Assembly (NCBI GenBank): GCA_016287075.1
Contig: JAEEVC010000001.1
Span: 108,029-172,028 of the forward strand
Direction of reading: 5' to 3'
Length of the DNA stretch: 64,000 bases
Source of the DNA: Bacteroidales bacterium
GTDB lineage: Bacteria; Bacteroidota; Bacteroidia; Bacteroidales; UBA932
The notes under the pieces are model-generated. The model was given only the letters and a program-made list of their open reading frames with translations. It ran no database searches and was not told the origin of the DNA. How positions within the stretch are numbered: position 1 is the stretch's first letter; every line of letters begins with the position of its first letter. Both the position numbers and the translations under genes were made by a program. Shown here piece by piece: positions 33,482 to 42,724 of this stretch.

Positions 33482-36400
33482 ATGAGAAAGATTTGGATCA
33501 TCGCGACGGCCGCCGCAGCGGTGGCGCTCGCGGGTTGTAACCGGGAAACCGACGCCCCCGCACCGGAGGCGGGCGTTTTCCGTGCAACGATTGAAACCCC
33601 CTCCCGCGTCGCTTTCTCCGACGAGGGTACATTCAGCTGGCAGGAAGGCGATGCGATCGCCGTTTCCACGAACGCCGGTTTCAAGACCTTCACCCTGGCC
33701 TCCGGAGCCGGCAGTGCTTCCGGTACCTTCCAGGGAGAACTGGTGGACGTAACCTCCGCGACGGTGGCCGTCTATCCGGCTTCTGCCGCCAAGGATGACG
33801 CAACGGTGACCCTCCCGGCGGAGTACGCCTGGAAGGAGGGCCAGACGAACGCGGTCATGTTCTGCGAACAGGTGAGCCTGACGGAAGTCAACAGCTTCAA
33901 GCACCTCGGCGGTATCATCAAGATTACGTATTCCGAGATTCCGGCCGATGCCAACGCCCTGGTTTTCAAGGCTGAGGCGAAGATCACGGGCGATTTCGCC
34001 ATCGCTGACGGCAAGATCGCCGCGGGCGCGGGCACGGACGAGGTGAAGGTTACCTTCGCCGCCGGTTCGAATCCCGCCGCGTTCTATATCCCGGTTCCGA
34101 CGGGCGAATACAAGTTCTCGGTCGAACTCCAGAAGGACGGCGCTGCCGTCGAGGGGACGAAGATCGCGACGACGAACCCCATCAAGGTCGACCGCAAGTC
34201 GCTCATCCTCATGGATCCGATCGGCGGCGTCCAGGCGGGTGCGACCATCAGGGACTTCGCCGAGGAGTTCGTGAAGGTCATCGACATCTGGGAAGCCACC
34301 GTCGGCGAAATCAAGATGCATTCCTCCGTGGATGCCACGCCGAACGCCCACTACATCCCGGACGAGACGACGATCACGGTCGGCGACAAGACCTACAACA
34401 CGGCCGACATGTACGAGACGGCCTCCCGCTGCTACCTCCTCGTCCGCGGCTACAACGGCCTCGACACGGAGAACTACGGTGCCGGCAAGATCGCGGCCCT
34501 TGCGGGCGGCGCTCAGGCGATGAGCACGACGGAGGTTCCCGCCACGCACAATTACACGTGGGGGTCCGCTCCGTACAACGAGCTCGGGACCTACGACATC
34601 GCGACCGGCCAGGGCTCCGGCAACAACGGTCACCTCATCAAGATCGTTGACGGCCAGGCGGTCCACAGCCAGGTTGATGTCACGATCCTGGACAACCAGG
34701 TGATGCGTGCGATGAACTATTCGCACGGCAAGGACATCTCGAACATGTGCACGTATCCGCGTGACCCGATCACGAACTACGCGGGCAGCTTCAGCGCAAA
34801 GCGCGCACTGCTGACGTACGCGTTCTTCTTCAAGTACATGCTGGACAACAACCTCGACAAGGCCGACGGCATCGGCGCGGATGTCGCCATCCGCTCCGAA
34901 CTGTTCGGTGACGAGGGACCTGCTGCTCCGGAATTGAAGACGGAAATCGCGACGGCGGAGGACTTCCTCTCGTTCGTCGATAATGCGAAACTGTATGCCG
35001 GGTCCGACGGGGTGAAACTCACGGCCGACATCGAACTCCCGGCGACCTTCGAACCGGATACCCTCTGGTGCAGCATCGACGGCCAGGGCCACAAGGTGAC
35101 CTACACGCTGGACATCCCGAAGGAAAGCACGCGCAGTGCGGGCCTGTTCACCAATATCCAGGACGGCCTGACCGTCAAGAACCTGAAGGTGGCCGGCTCT
35201 CTGAAGAGCGCCAAGGTCTCCACCGGCGGCATCGGCGGCAAGGTGGGTGCCAATGTCACGTTCGAGAACTGCGAAAGCGCGGTGAACATCCTCTGTAATG
35301 TGGCCGGTGTCACTTACCATCTGGGCGGTATTGCCGGCGATATCGCGACGGGCTCCGTTTTCCGTGGCTGCCACAACAGCGGTAATGTCATCTATGCGCT
35401 CGCCGAGCTGGCTGCGGGCAAGAACTCCCAGGTGGGCGGCATCGTCGGCCAGGCCAACGGCGTCATGCTGTTCGAGGACTGCGTCAATGACGGCAATGTC
35501 GAGTTCCATGCTGGCGACAACGGTCCCCGCATGGCCGGTATCTGCGGCTATGTCAATGATGTCACGGATGCCAGTTTCATCCGTTGCACGAACAATGGTG
35601 AAGTCCTCTCCGAGTGGAAACGCAGCGGCGGCTATGCTTATAAGGGTGGTATTACCGGCTATTACGGGAGCCCGGTTGCAGGCTGCAAGGTGGTCTATTC
35701 GGAATGCGTCAACAACGGCAAGCTCTCTTCCTTCGGCAACACCAACATCCGCTGCCGCATCGGCGGTATCGCCGCCTATGCCGGCATGACGGATGACAAC
35801 GCCACGAACCAGGGCGTTTCGGAAAGCGGTACGGACTGGAAATACACGAACTGCACCAACAACGGTGAAATCTCCAACATCGGCACGAATTCCGCCAACC
35901 ACATCGGCGGTATCGTCGGTTTCTCCGAGAGGGCTGCCAAGCTCATCATCGAAGGCTGCACCCAGAACAGCAAGATCTCCCAGGCTGGCGCCGGTCGTGC
36001 CGGTGGCATGCTGGGCATGCGCGGCGGTTCCCAGAGCATCTACAAGGACATCAAAGTGACGAAGAATGTCCTTCTGGAGGTCACGGGGGCCGGTGATGCG
36101 AAGCTGATCATCGGTGACAATGATACCCAGATCGTTACGGAAATGACCGGCAAGATCGAGGCGGCGACCGTCTCGGTCAACGGCACCGCCACGGAGATGA
36201 CGGCCGATAACTACCGCGACTTCCTGCTCAAGAACGCCCTCGGCGAGGGCGGTTCCACCGAAGGCGTCGTCTTCGACGGCGGGCAGCCGAGTTATCCGGC
36301 CCCGATGGAGAAGATCTCCGAAGGCGCCCAGCTGGATCCCACGACACTTCCGGGCGACTGGAACGTCCTCGGCAACAACTCGACCAAGAACGGTATATAC

Positions 36401-37612
36401 GTTCTCGGCGGCACGGGCAGCGACCCGCGCCTGGTCTGCCCTTATGACAAGACCTGGGACTGGAACGATTCGATTTACCGCGAATCCGACAACGGCCTGA
36501 CCATCGAAATGACCGGCATCTCCGGGACGTCCATCCAGGGCAATATGAACTGGTGGGCCGGCGCGGACGGCAAGTTCTGGGATTATGTCTGGAACTTCTC
36601 AAGCGCGGACAAGCCGGAGTACATACCGTATATAGGTACCGACCTGTCGCAGTTCTACAACAAGCTTCCGAAGGGCAAGAATGCCGTTTCCATCGATATC
36701 ATGACCTTTACGGCGACCCTCTCCAACGGCGAGACCCCGAAGATCCTCACGCCCGGCGTCTACAAGTTCTGCGAGGGGGGCAGCGGCCAGACGCTGACCG
36801 TTCCGGACGGCTGCTTCGCCCTGAAATTCCACCTGGGCAACATGCAGGTCCAGGCCGGCGAATGGTACGGCAAGGACATCGACCGCTTCATGTTCTGCCC
36901 GCTCGAATACATCATCATCTTCGAGAAGGAAGGCGGTTCTGTGGACCCCGGTGAGCAGGGCGAAGCCGCTCCGATGGAGCTGATGACCCCCGGTGCGGCA
37001 TTGGACATCAGTACCCTCGCAGGCAGTTGGAATGTCCTCGGCAATAACTCGACCAAGAACGGCATCTATGTCCTCGGCGGCTCCGGCAGCGATCCGCGCC
37101 TGGTCTGCCCCTACGACAAGACCTGGGACTGGAACGATTCGGTTTACCGTGAGTCCGACAACGGCCTGTCCATCGCCGTGACAAGCATGGAGGGAACGTC
37201 CGTTACCGGTACCATCAACTGGTGGTCCGGCGCAGACGGCAAGTTCTGGGACTATGTCTGGAACTTCAAGAGTTCCGCCGATCCGACGACGTACGATCCG
37301 TACATGGGCACCGACCTGTCGAAATTCTACAACAAGATCCCGAAGGGCAAGTACGCGTTCACCCTCGACCTCGCGACGATGACGGCGACCCTCAACAACG
37401 GGGAGAAGCCGAAGATCCTCACGCCCGGCGTGTACAAGATCTGCGACGGTGACGGCAACTCCCAGAAGCTGACGGTTCCGGACGGCTGCTTTGCGATGAA
37501 GTTCCATCTGGGCAACATGCACAAGGAGCAGAACGGCGCCTTCTACGGCAAGGACATCGACCGGTTCATGTTCTATCCGCTTGAGTATTTCATTATCTTC
37601 GAAAAGGAGTAA
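33482..37612 (+). CDS. Giant multi-domain surface lipoprotein: fimbrillin-like, repeat-helix and two locus-specific modules
   Basis: 1376 residues from the ATG at 33482 (lipid Cys19 in ALAGCNRE). Residues about 31-245 are fimbrillin-like (FRATIETPSRVAFSDEG, FSWQEGDAIAV). Residues about 255-490 resemble a pseudomurein-binding-repeat-like region (VKVIDIWEATVGEIK, YIPDETTITVGDKTYNTADM). Residues about 495-900 form a beta-helix of GLUG-like turns with repeated GGI-G and FENC/FEDC/FIRC ladders. Residues about 955-1150 and 1172-1376 are two close copies of the module also found at 17606 and 31341 (YDKTWDWNDS, GKFWDYVWNF, VPDGCFALKFHLG, PLEYIIIFEKE). A probable surface adhesin or glycan-binding protein of the mannan system; the ligand is inferred only from context. 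It ends 3 bp before the GH130 gene. Confidence 0.75.
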   Translation: MRKIWIIATAAAAVALAGCNRETDAPAPEAGVFRATIETPSRVAFSDEGTFSWQEGDAIAVSTNAGFKTFTLASGAGSASGTFQGELVDVTSATVAVYPASAAKDDATVTLPAEYAWKEGQTNAVMFCEQVSLTEVNSFKHLGGIIKITYSEIPADANALVFKAEAKITGDFAIADGKIAAGAGTDEVKVTFAAGSNPAAFYIPVPTGEYKFSVELQKDGAAVEGTKIATTNPIKVDRKSLILMDPIGGVQAGATIRDFAEEFVKVIDIWEATVGEIKMHSSVDATPNAHYIPDETTITVGDKTYNTADMYETASRCYLLVRGYNGLDTENYGAGKIAALAGGAQAMSTTEVPATHNYTWGSAPYNELGTYDIATGQGSGNNGHLIKIVDGQAVHSQVDVTILDNQVMRAMNYSHGKDISNMCTYPRDPITNYAGSFSAKRALLTYAFFFKYMLDNNLDKADGIGADVAIRSELFGDEGPAAPELKTEIATAEDFLSFVDNAKLYAGSDGVKLTADIELPATFEPDTLWCSIDGQGHKVTYTLDIPKESTRSAGLFTNIQDGLTVKNLKVAGSLKSAKVSTGGIGGKVGANVTFENCESAVNILCNVAGVTYHLGGIAGDIATGSVFRGCHNSGNVIYALAELAAGKNSQVGGIVGQANGVMLFEDCVNDGNVEFHAGDNGPRMAGICGYVNDVTDASFIRCTNNGEVLSEWKRSGGYAYKGGITGYYGSPVAGCKVVYSECVNNGKLSSFGNTNIRCRIGGIAAYAGMTDDNATNQGVSESGTDWKYTNCTNNGEISNIGTNSANHIGGIVGFSERAAKLIIEGCTQNSKISQAGAGRAGGMLGMRGGSQSIYKDIKVTKNVLLEVTGAGDAKLIIGDNDTQIVTEMTGKIEAATVSVNGTATEMTADNYRDFLLKNALGEGGSTEGVVFDGGQPSYPAPMEKISEGAQLDPTTLPGDWNVLGNNSTKNGIYVLGGTGSDPRLVCPYDKTWDWNDSIYRESDNGLTIEMTGISGTSIQGNMNWWAGADGKFWDYVWNFSSADKPEYIPYIGTDLSQFYNKLPKGKNAVSIDIMTFTATLSNGETPKILTPGVYKFCEGGSGQTLTVPDGCFALKFHLGNMQVQAGEWYGKDIDRFMFCPLEYIIIFEKEGGSVDPGEQGEAAPMELMTPGAALDISTLAGSWNVLGNNSTKNGIYVLGGSGSDPRLVCPYDKTWDWNDSVYRESDNGLSIAVTSMEGTSVTGTINWWSGADGKFWDYVWNFKSSADPTTYDPYMGTDLSKFYNKIPKGKYAFTLDLATMTATLNNGEKPKILTPGVYKICDGDGNSQKLTVPDGCFAMKFHLGNMHKEQNGAFYGKDIDRFMFYPLEYFIIFEKE

Positions 37613-37615
37613 TTG

Positions 37616-38779
37616 ATGGAGTCATTCCTGCAACGCAAGACCCGCCTGGAATCCGCCTGGCGGGCCTTGCTTGGGCGGCCGAACCATCCCCTGGAGGGGA
37701 ACGGCGTCTTCGAGCGGTATGCCTATCCGGCCCTGACGGCCGCACATGCCCCGCTCGCGTGGCGCTATGACCTCTCCGAGGAGACGAATCCCTACCTGCT
37801 GGAACGGTTCGGCATCCACGCCGTCTTCAATCCCGGGGCCATCAAGCTGGGGGACAGATACCTCCTGATGGCCCGGGTGGAAGGCGCCGACCGGAAGTCG
37901 TTCTTCGCCGTGGCGGAAAGCCCGAACGGCGTGGACAGCTTCCAGTTCTGGCCGCGTCCGGTGACGATGCCCGAATGGGGGGAGCCGGCGACGAATGTCT
38001 ATGACATGCGGCTGACGGCCCACGAGGACGGCTGGGTTTACGGGATCTTCTGCGTCGAGCGGAAGGACCCGGCGGCACGGCCCGGCGACCTGTCGGCGGC
38101 CGTGGCCGCGGCGGGTGTCGCCCGGACGAAGGACCTCGTCCACTGGGAGCGCCTGCCGGACATCGTCTCGGCGAGCCAGCAGCGCAATGTCGTCCTGCAT
38201 CCGGAGTTCGTTGGTGGCAAATATGCCCTCTACACGCGCCCGCAGGACGGTTTTATCGATGCGGGCAGCGGCGGCGGCATCGGCTGGGCCCTTGTGGACA
38301 CGATGGAAGGCGCCGTCATCCGCGACGAACGGATCATCGACGCGCGTGCCTATCATACCGTCAAGGAATGCAAGAACGGCGAAGGCCCGGCGCCGATCAG
38401 GACCCCGCAGGGCTGGCTGCACCTGGCCCACGGCGTGCGCGGTTGTGCCAGCGGCCTCCGTTATGTCCTTTACATGTACATGACGGCGCTGGACGACCCG
38501 GCACGCGTCATCGCGGCGCCTGCCGGCTTCTTCATGGCCCCGGAAGGGGAGGAGTATGTCGGCGACGTGATGAACGTCCTGTTCTGCAACGGCTGGATAG
38601 CCGATCCGGACGGGAAAGTGTTCATCTACTATGCCTCGTCGGACACGCGCGTCCATGTCGCGACCTCGACGGTGGACCGGCTGGTGGACTACTGCCTCCA
38701 TACGGCCCCGGACGGCCTGCGGACAGGTTTGACGGTCGAGCGGTTGAACCGACTGATTGACAAGAATTTATCCGCCTGA
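37616..38779 (+). CDS. GH130 4-O-beta-D-mannosyl-D-glucose phosphorylase
   Basis: 387 residues from the ATG at 37616, with an AAAAGGAG ribosome site 6 bp upstream (formed by the end of the previous gene). There is no signal peptide, so it is cytoplasmic. The five-bladed propeller shows GH130_1 landmarks: RYAYPALTAAHAPLAWRYDL, NPGAIKLGDRYLLMARVEG, RKSFFAVAESPNGVDSF, TNVYDMRLTAHEDGW with the catalytic acid Asp130, NVVLHPEFVGGKYALYTRPQ and DAGSGGGIGW. These closely follow the Bacteroides fragilis mannosylglucose phosphorylase. The reaction is mannosyl-beta-1,4-glucose + Pi to mannose-1-phosphate + glucose. It overlaps the epimerase gene that would supply its substrate. Confidence 0.93.
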   Translation: MESFLQRKTRLESAWRALLGRPNHPLEGNGVFERYAYPALTAAHAPLAWRYDLSEETNPYLLERFGIHAVFNPGAIKLGDRYLLMARVEGADRKSFFAVAESPNGVDSFQFWPRPVTMPEWGEPATNVYDMRLTAHEDGWVYGIFCVERKDPAARPGDLSAAVAAAGVARTKDLVHWERLPDIVSASQQRNVVLHPEFVGGKYALYTRPQDGFIDAGSGGGIGWALVDTMEGAVIRDERIIDARAYHTVKECKNGEGPAPIRTPQGWLHLAHGVRGCASGLRYVLYMYMTALDDPARVIAAPAGFFMAPEGEEYVGDVMNVLFCNGWIADPDGKVFIYYASSDTRVHVATSTVDRLVDYCLHTAPDGLRTGLTVERLNRLIDKNLSA

Positions 38780-39969
38780 TGAGGAAAGAGGACATCGTCC
38801 GTTTCCGGGAAGAGGTGCGGGATGAGCTGGAGCGGGATATCCTGCCCTGGTGGCTCGCCTTGAAGGATCCCCGCGGCGGGTATTTCGGAGAAGTGGACGC
38901 CCGCGGGCACGTCCGGAAGGACGCGCCCCGGGGCGTCGTTCTCGACGCACGCCTCGTATGGACCTTCTCGGCCGCTTACGGGGCGCTCCGCCGTCCGGAG
39001 TTGCTGGAAGCGGCCTCCTGGGCGAAGGACTGGTTCGTGGAGAACTTCATCGACACCCGCTGCGGCGGTGTGTACTGGTCCGTGGCGGCGGACGGCTCGC
39101 CGCTGGAGGACAAGAAGCAGCTGTATGCCCAGGGATTCGCAATCTACGGGCTCAGCGAATGGTGCCGCGTCCATCCGGATGAAAGTGCCCTGGAAGCGGC
39201 TGTAGGCCTGTTTCGCATCGTTGAAGAGCATTTTGCGGATCCGGCGTACGGGGGCTATGTCGAAGCGCTTGCGCGTGATTTCTCGTCCCTTCCGGACATG
39301 TCCCTGAGCGCCCACGACATCAATGCGGACAAGACGATGAACTCGCACCTCCATCTGCTGGAGGCGTATGCCAATCTCTATCGTGTCTGGCCGGATCCGG
39401 CGCTGAAAACCGCTTCTGAACGGCTTCTGCGCCTGGTTTGCGATACGATTATGGCCCCGTCCGGCCACCTGGGGCTGTACTTCCGCCGGGACTGGACGGC
39501 GCTTCCCGGCGGCATTTCGTTCGGTCACGACATCGAGACGTCGTGGCTGGTGCAGGAATGCGCCGGTTTCCTCGGCGGCCCGTCGCTCGGGGAGACGGTG
39601 CGCCCGGCGGCGCTCCGGATGGGCGCGGCGGGCAACGAAGGGCTCCTTCCGGACGGCTCGATGCGCTATGAGCGCCTGCCGGACGGGACGGAGGACCTTT
39701 CCCGGCAATGGTGGGTCCAGGCCGAGACGGTGGTGGGCAACCTCCACCTGTGGAAGGCCTTCGGCGACCCGGCCGGGCTGGACCGGGCGGAGGGGGCCTG
39801 GGCCTTCATCCGTGACCGTCTGGTGGACCGGGCGGGCGGCGAGTGGTACTGGGGCCTGTTCCCGGACGGGACACCGGACACCACGAATCCGAAGGCGGGC
39901 TTCTGGAAATGCCCGTACCACAATGCACGGATGTGCTTGCAAGCAATGGAAATCCTTAAAGACCAATAA
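38779..39969 (+). CDS. Cellobiose (mannobiose) 2-epimerase
   Basis: 396 residues; the ATG shares its first base with the previous stop (TGATGA). Cytoplasmic (alpha/alpha)6 barrel of the N-acylglucosamine/cellobiose 2-epimerase family. Signature residues: GVVLDARLVWTFSAAY, MNSHLHLLEAYANLY (His190), SFGHDIETSWL (His250), RQWWVQAETVVG and KCPYHNARMC (His381). The conserved histidines are those proposed for acid-base catalysis. In mannan pathways the enzyme changes the reducing-end mannose of beta-1,4-mannobiose to glucose, giving the substrate of the GH130 phosphorylase encoded just before it. That pairing makes mannobiose the likely substrate, though such enzymes also accept cellobiose and lactose. 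The length is typical. Confidence 0.93.
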   Translation: MRKEDIVRFREEVRDELERDILPWWLALKDPRGGYFGEVDARGHVRKDAPRGVVLDARLVWTFSAAYGALRRPELLEAASWAKDWFVENFIDTRCGGVYWSVAADGSPLEDKKQLYAQGFAIYGLSEWCRVHPDESALEAAVGLFRIVEEHFADPAYGGYVEALARDFSSLPDMSLSAHDINADKTMNSHLHLLEAYANLYRVWPDPALKTASERLLRLVCDTIMAPSGHLGLYFRRDWTALPGGISFGHDIETSWLVQECAGFLGGPSLGETVRPAALRMGAAGNEGLLPDGSMRYERLPDGTEDLSRQWWVQAETVVGNLHLWKAFGDPAGLDRAEGAWAFIRDRLVDRAGGEWYWGLFPDGTPDTTNPKAGFWKCPYHNARMCLQAMEILKDQ

Positions 39970-39970
39970 G

Positions 39971-41365
39971 ATGGCAAAACTCTCGGAAAAGATTGGCTAT
40001 GGCCTGGGCGACATGTCTTCCTCGATGTTCTGGAAGATTTTCTCCTATTACCTGCCCATATTCTATTCGGATGTCTTCGGGCTGAAGCCCGTCCATGCGG
40101 CGACCCTGCTGCTGGTGACGAAGCTCTATGACGCCGTGTCGGACCCGGTGATGGGCCTCATTGCCGACCGGACGGAGACGAAGTGGGGCCGCTATCGTCC
40201 CTACCTGCTCTGGATGGCCATCCCCTTTGCCGTCATCGGCATCCTCTCGTTCTATGTGCCGAATACCACCTATGCGCTCAAGCATGTCTATGCCTATGTG
40301 ATGTACATCCTTATGATGACGGCCTATACGGCCGTGAATGTGCCGTACGGGGCCATGCTGGGGGTGGTGACGGAGGATTCGCGCGAGAAGAGCGTCTTTT
40401 CGAGTTTCCGGATGTTCTTCGCCTACATCGGCAGCTTCGTCGCCATGGGCATCTTCTGGCTCTTCGAGCGTTCCGTCATCGGCGGGACCAATGCCGCGGG
40501 GAAGCTGGTCAAGGGCGTCGGCGACGCGGATCCGCTCCAATGGACGGGAATCGTTGCCATCGTCGCGGCCATCTGTGCCGTGCTCTTCGTGCTGTGCTTC
40601 TTCATGACGAAGGAGCGCGTACGGGTGGAGAAAAAGGCGACGGGCTCCATCCGGGCCGATCTCAAGGCGCTGGGGACGAACGGTCCCTGGTGGCTCCTGC
40701 TCGGCGCGGCCATCGGCCAGCTGCTCTGCCTCTCCATCCGCGGCGGCGCAGCGGCGTACTACTTCGCCAATATTCTGGGTGCCAATATCTTCCTGACCTG
40801 CGCAATCTATTTGACCATCGGTGAGATCGGGCAGATGGCGGGCGTTTCCCTGGCGGTCCCGCTGTCCGGGCGTTTCGGCAAGCGGAATACGTTCATCGGT
40901 GCGCTGGCCGTCGCCGCCGTCCTCAGTTGCGCGGTCTGGTTCCTGCCGCCGACGACCGCCGGCGTGTGGGGGCTCGTCATCCTCCAGGTGCTCATCAGCC
41001 TCGCCTTCGGCGTGACGGCCCCGCTGACCTGGAGCATGTTCGCCGACGTGGCCGACTATTCCGAGTACACCCACGGGACGGCCTCCACGGGCCTGATTTT
41101 CTCCTCGTCCTCCATGGCGCAGAAATTCGGCGGCGCGCTCGGCGGTTTCCTCCTCCTCGCCCTGCTCGGCGCGTTCGGCTATGACAAGGACCTCGCCGCG
41201 CAGGCGCCGCAGACGCTCTCCGCCATCAAGGGGATGATGAGCTTCATCCCGGCTGTCGGCGCGCTCCTCGGCATCCTCTGCCTCAGCTTCTATCCGCTGA
41301 CGACAGGCCGGATGAAGGAGGTCCAGCAGGCCCTGGCCGCCCGCCGGGGCGACCCGTCCCGCTAG
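39971..41365 (+). CDS. GPH-family sugar:cation symporter
   Basis: 464 residues from the ATG at 39971, one base after the epimerase stop; the open frame upstream is a shadow of the epimerase gene. Twelve hydrophobic segments are visible. GPH landmarks: N-terminal KIGYGLGDMSSSMFWKIFSYYL, DAVSDPVMGLIADRTETKWGRYRPYLLW (loop 2-3 signature, in two parts), YTAVNVPYGAMLGVV and, in the C-terminal half, MFADVADYSEYTHGTASTGL. It would carry mannobiose or similar disaccharides across the inner membrane, coupled to Na+ or H+. It is the last gene of the mannan operon: a short GGAC-GGC/GCCGTCC hairpin follows (41366-41383), then a fresh promoter. Confidence 0.92.
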   Translation: MAKLSEKIGYGLGDMSSSMFWKIFSYYLPIFYSDVFGLKPVHAATLLLVTKLYDAVSDPVMGLIADRTETKWGRYRPYLLWMAIPFAVIGILSFYVPNTTYALKHVYAYVMYILMMTAYTAVNVPYGAMLGVVTEDSREKSVFSSFRMFFAYIGSFVAMGIFWLFERSVIGGTNAAGKLVKGVGDADPLQWTGIVAIVAAICAVLFVLCFFMTKERVRVEKKATGSIRADLKALGTNGPWWLLLGAAIGQLLCLSIRGGAAAYYFANILGANIFLTCAIYLTIGEIGQMAGVSLAVPLSGRFGKRNTFIGALAVAAVLSCAVWFLPPTTAGVWGLVILQVLISLAFGVTAPLTWSMFADVADYSEYTHGTASTGLIFSSSSMAQKFGGALGGFLLLALLGAFGYDKDLAAQAPQTLSAIKGMMSFIPAVGALLGILCLSFYPLTTGRMKEVQQALAARRGDPSR

Positions 41366-41373
41366 GGACCGGC

Positions 41374-41404
41374 TTTGCCGTCCGGAAAAAAACAGTTATC
41401 TTTG
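41374..41404 (+). promoter_or_regulatory. Promoter of the PlsC-type acyltransferase gene
   Basis: TTTG (41374-41377), 19 bp, TATCTTTG (41397-41404), exact Bacteroidota consensus, 26 bp before the ATG at 41431. The -33 TTTG lies in the loop of the small hairpin that ends the mannan operon. Confidence 0.7.
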
Positions 41405-41430
41405 CTGACGGTTTAACCGCTTGACCGATA

Positions 41431-42702
41431 ATGAAAAAACAACCGATCCGCTTCGATATGGCGCGGGATCCGATCCGTACGCGCTGGTATCTGAAACCGA
41501 TTACGAAGCTCCTGAGCTTCCCGGATATGCTTGCCCACCGTCCCGTCATCACGCGCCGGGGGACGGAGGACCTGAAGCCGCCGTTCATCCTCCTTTGCAA
41601 CCACAACGCCTTCATGGATTTCAAGGTGGCGACCCAGGTCATCTTCCCGCGCCGGGCGAATTACGTGGTGGCCATCGACGGCTTCATCGGCCGGGAGTGG
41701 CTGCTCCGCAACGTCGGCTGCATCTGCAAACGGAAGTTCACCAGCGACACCGTATTGGTGCGCCAGCTCCGGAAGGTGTTGGATAACAAGGATATCGCCG
41801 TCATTTACCCGGAGGCGCGCTATTCACTCTGCGGGACGACGGCCGTCCTTCCCGCCTCGCTCGGAAAACTGTGCAAGATGATGAAGGCGCCGGTGGCGTC
41901 GCTCATCTGCCACGGTCATCACGTGAATTCCCCGTTCTGGAACCTGCATGACCGCCATGTGAAGCCGACGGAGGCGGAGTTCTCCCTGCTCTTTACGCCG
42001 GAGCAGCTGGAGGCGATGGAGGTGGACGAGATCAACGATCGGATTGTCAAGGCCTTCCAGTACGATGACTTCGCCTGGCAGAAGGAGCGCGGTATCCGGG
42101 TGACCTATGAGAAGCGTGCCGAAGGGCTCCAGAAAGTGCTATACCAGTGCCCCCATTGCGGCAAGGAGTATCGGATGAGCGCGGCGGGCACCATCCTGCG
42201 CTGCGACCATTGCGGCAAGGAGTGGGAGATGACCGAACTCGGCGAACTGCGTGCGCTGGAAGGCGAGACGGAATTCGCGCACATTCCCGACTGGTATGAA
42301 TGGGAACGGGCCAATGTCCGGAGGGAGGTGGAGGAGGGCCGCTATTCCACCGGCGAATTGCCCGTGCGCGTGTATTCCCTGCCCAATGCCGCCCGTTTCA
42401 TCCACCTGGGCGAGGGAACGCTCCTGCACGATATGGACGGCTTCAAGGTGCGCGGCACGGATGTGGACGGCGACCCGATGGAAATGACCATCCCGGTCCC
42501 GTCCCTGTACTCCTGCCACATCGAATACGAGTATCTGGGCAAATACGGCGACTGCGTGGACCTGAACACCCTGCAGGACACCTGGTACATCTACCCCTAT
42601 GAATGCGACTTCTCCGTCACCAAGATGGCCCTGGCAACGGAGGAGCTCTATTATCATTACCGGCGTCTCGCCGGCAAGCCCTGCCGCCCCGGCCTCGCGT
42701 GA
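41431..42702 (+). CDS. PlsC-like 1-acyl-glycerol-phosphate acyltransferase with C-terminal zinc ribbon
   Basis: 423 residues. The N-terminal about 215 residues carry the acyltransferase motifs: motif I NHNAFMD (His58 to Asp63), FIGREWLLRNVGCI, and motif III VIYPEARYS (EGxRS-like, changed to EARYS). A zinc ribbon follows, CPHCGKEY and CDHCGKEW (Cys240, 243, 258, 261), then about 150 residues of beta-rich sequence. The zinc ribbon plus tail is not part of a standard PlsC, which ends near 240 residues. The N-terminal Arg/Pro-rich part lacks a clear membrane anchor. It probably acylates a lyso-phospholipid or another lipid at the inner membrane; the substrate is unknown. Convergent with the OmpA gene, 22 bp between stops. 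Confidence 0.8.
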   Translation: MKKQPIRFDMARDPIRTRWYLKPITKLLSFPDMLAHRPVITRRGTEDLKPPFILLCNHNAFMDFKVATQVIFPRRANYVVAIDGFIGREWLLRNVGCICKRKFTSDTVLVRQLRKVLDNKDIAVIYPEARYSLCGTTAVLPASLGKLCKMMKAPVASLICHGHHVNSPFWNLHDRHVKPTEAEFSLLFTPEQLEAMEVDEINDRIVKAFQYDDFAWQKERGIRVTYEKRAEGLQKVLYQCPHCGKEYRMSAAGTILRCDHCGKEWEMTELGELRALEGETEFAHIPDWYEWERANVRREVEEGRYSTGELPVRVYSLPNAARFIHLGEGTLLHDMDGFKVRGTDVDGDPMEMTIPVPSLYSCHIEYEYLGKYGDCVDLNTLQDTWYIYPYECDFSVTKMALATEELYYHYRRLAGKPCRPGLA

Positions 42703-42724
42703 CGGGGCGGCGGAGGCCTTGTAA

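Noticed and set aside
25334..35902. Other long minus-strand frames opposite the mannan-locus genes (around 25334-28162, 28009-30840, 31362-33206, 33332-35902)
   Set aside because: Same reason: each lies exactly opposite a well-identified gene and has no signal, motif or credible start.
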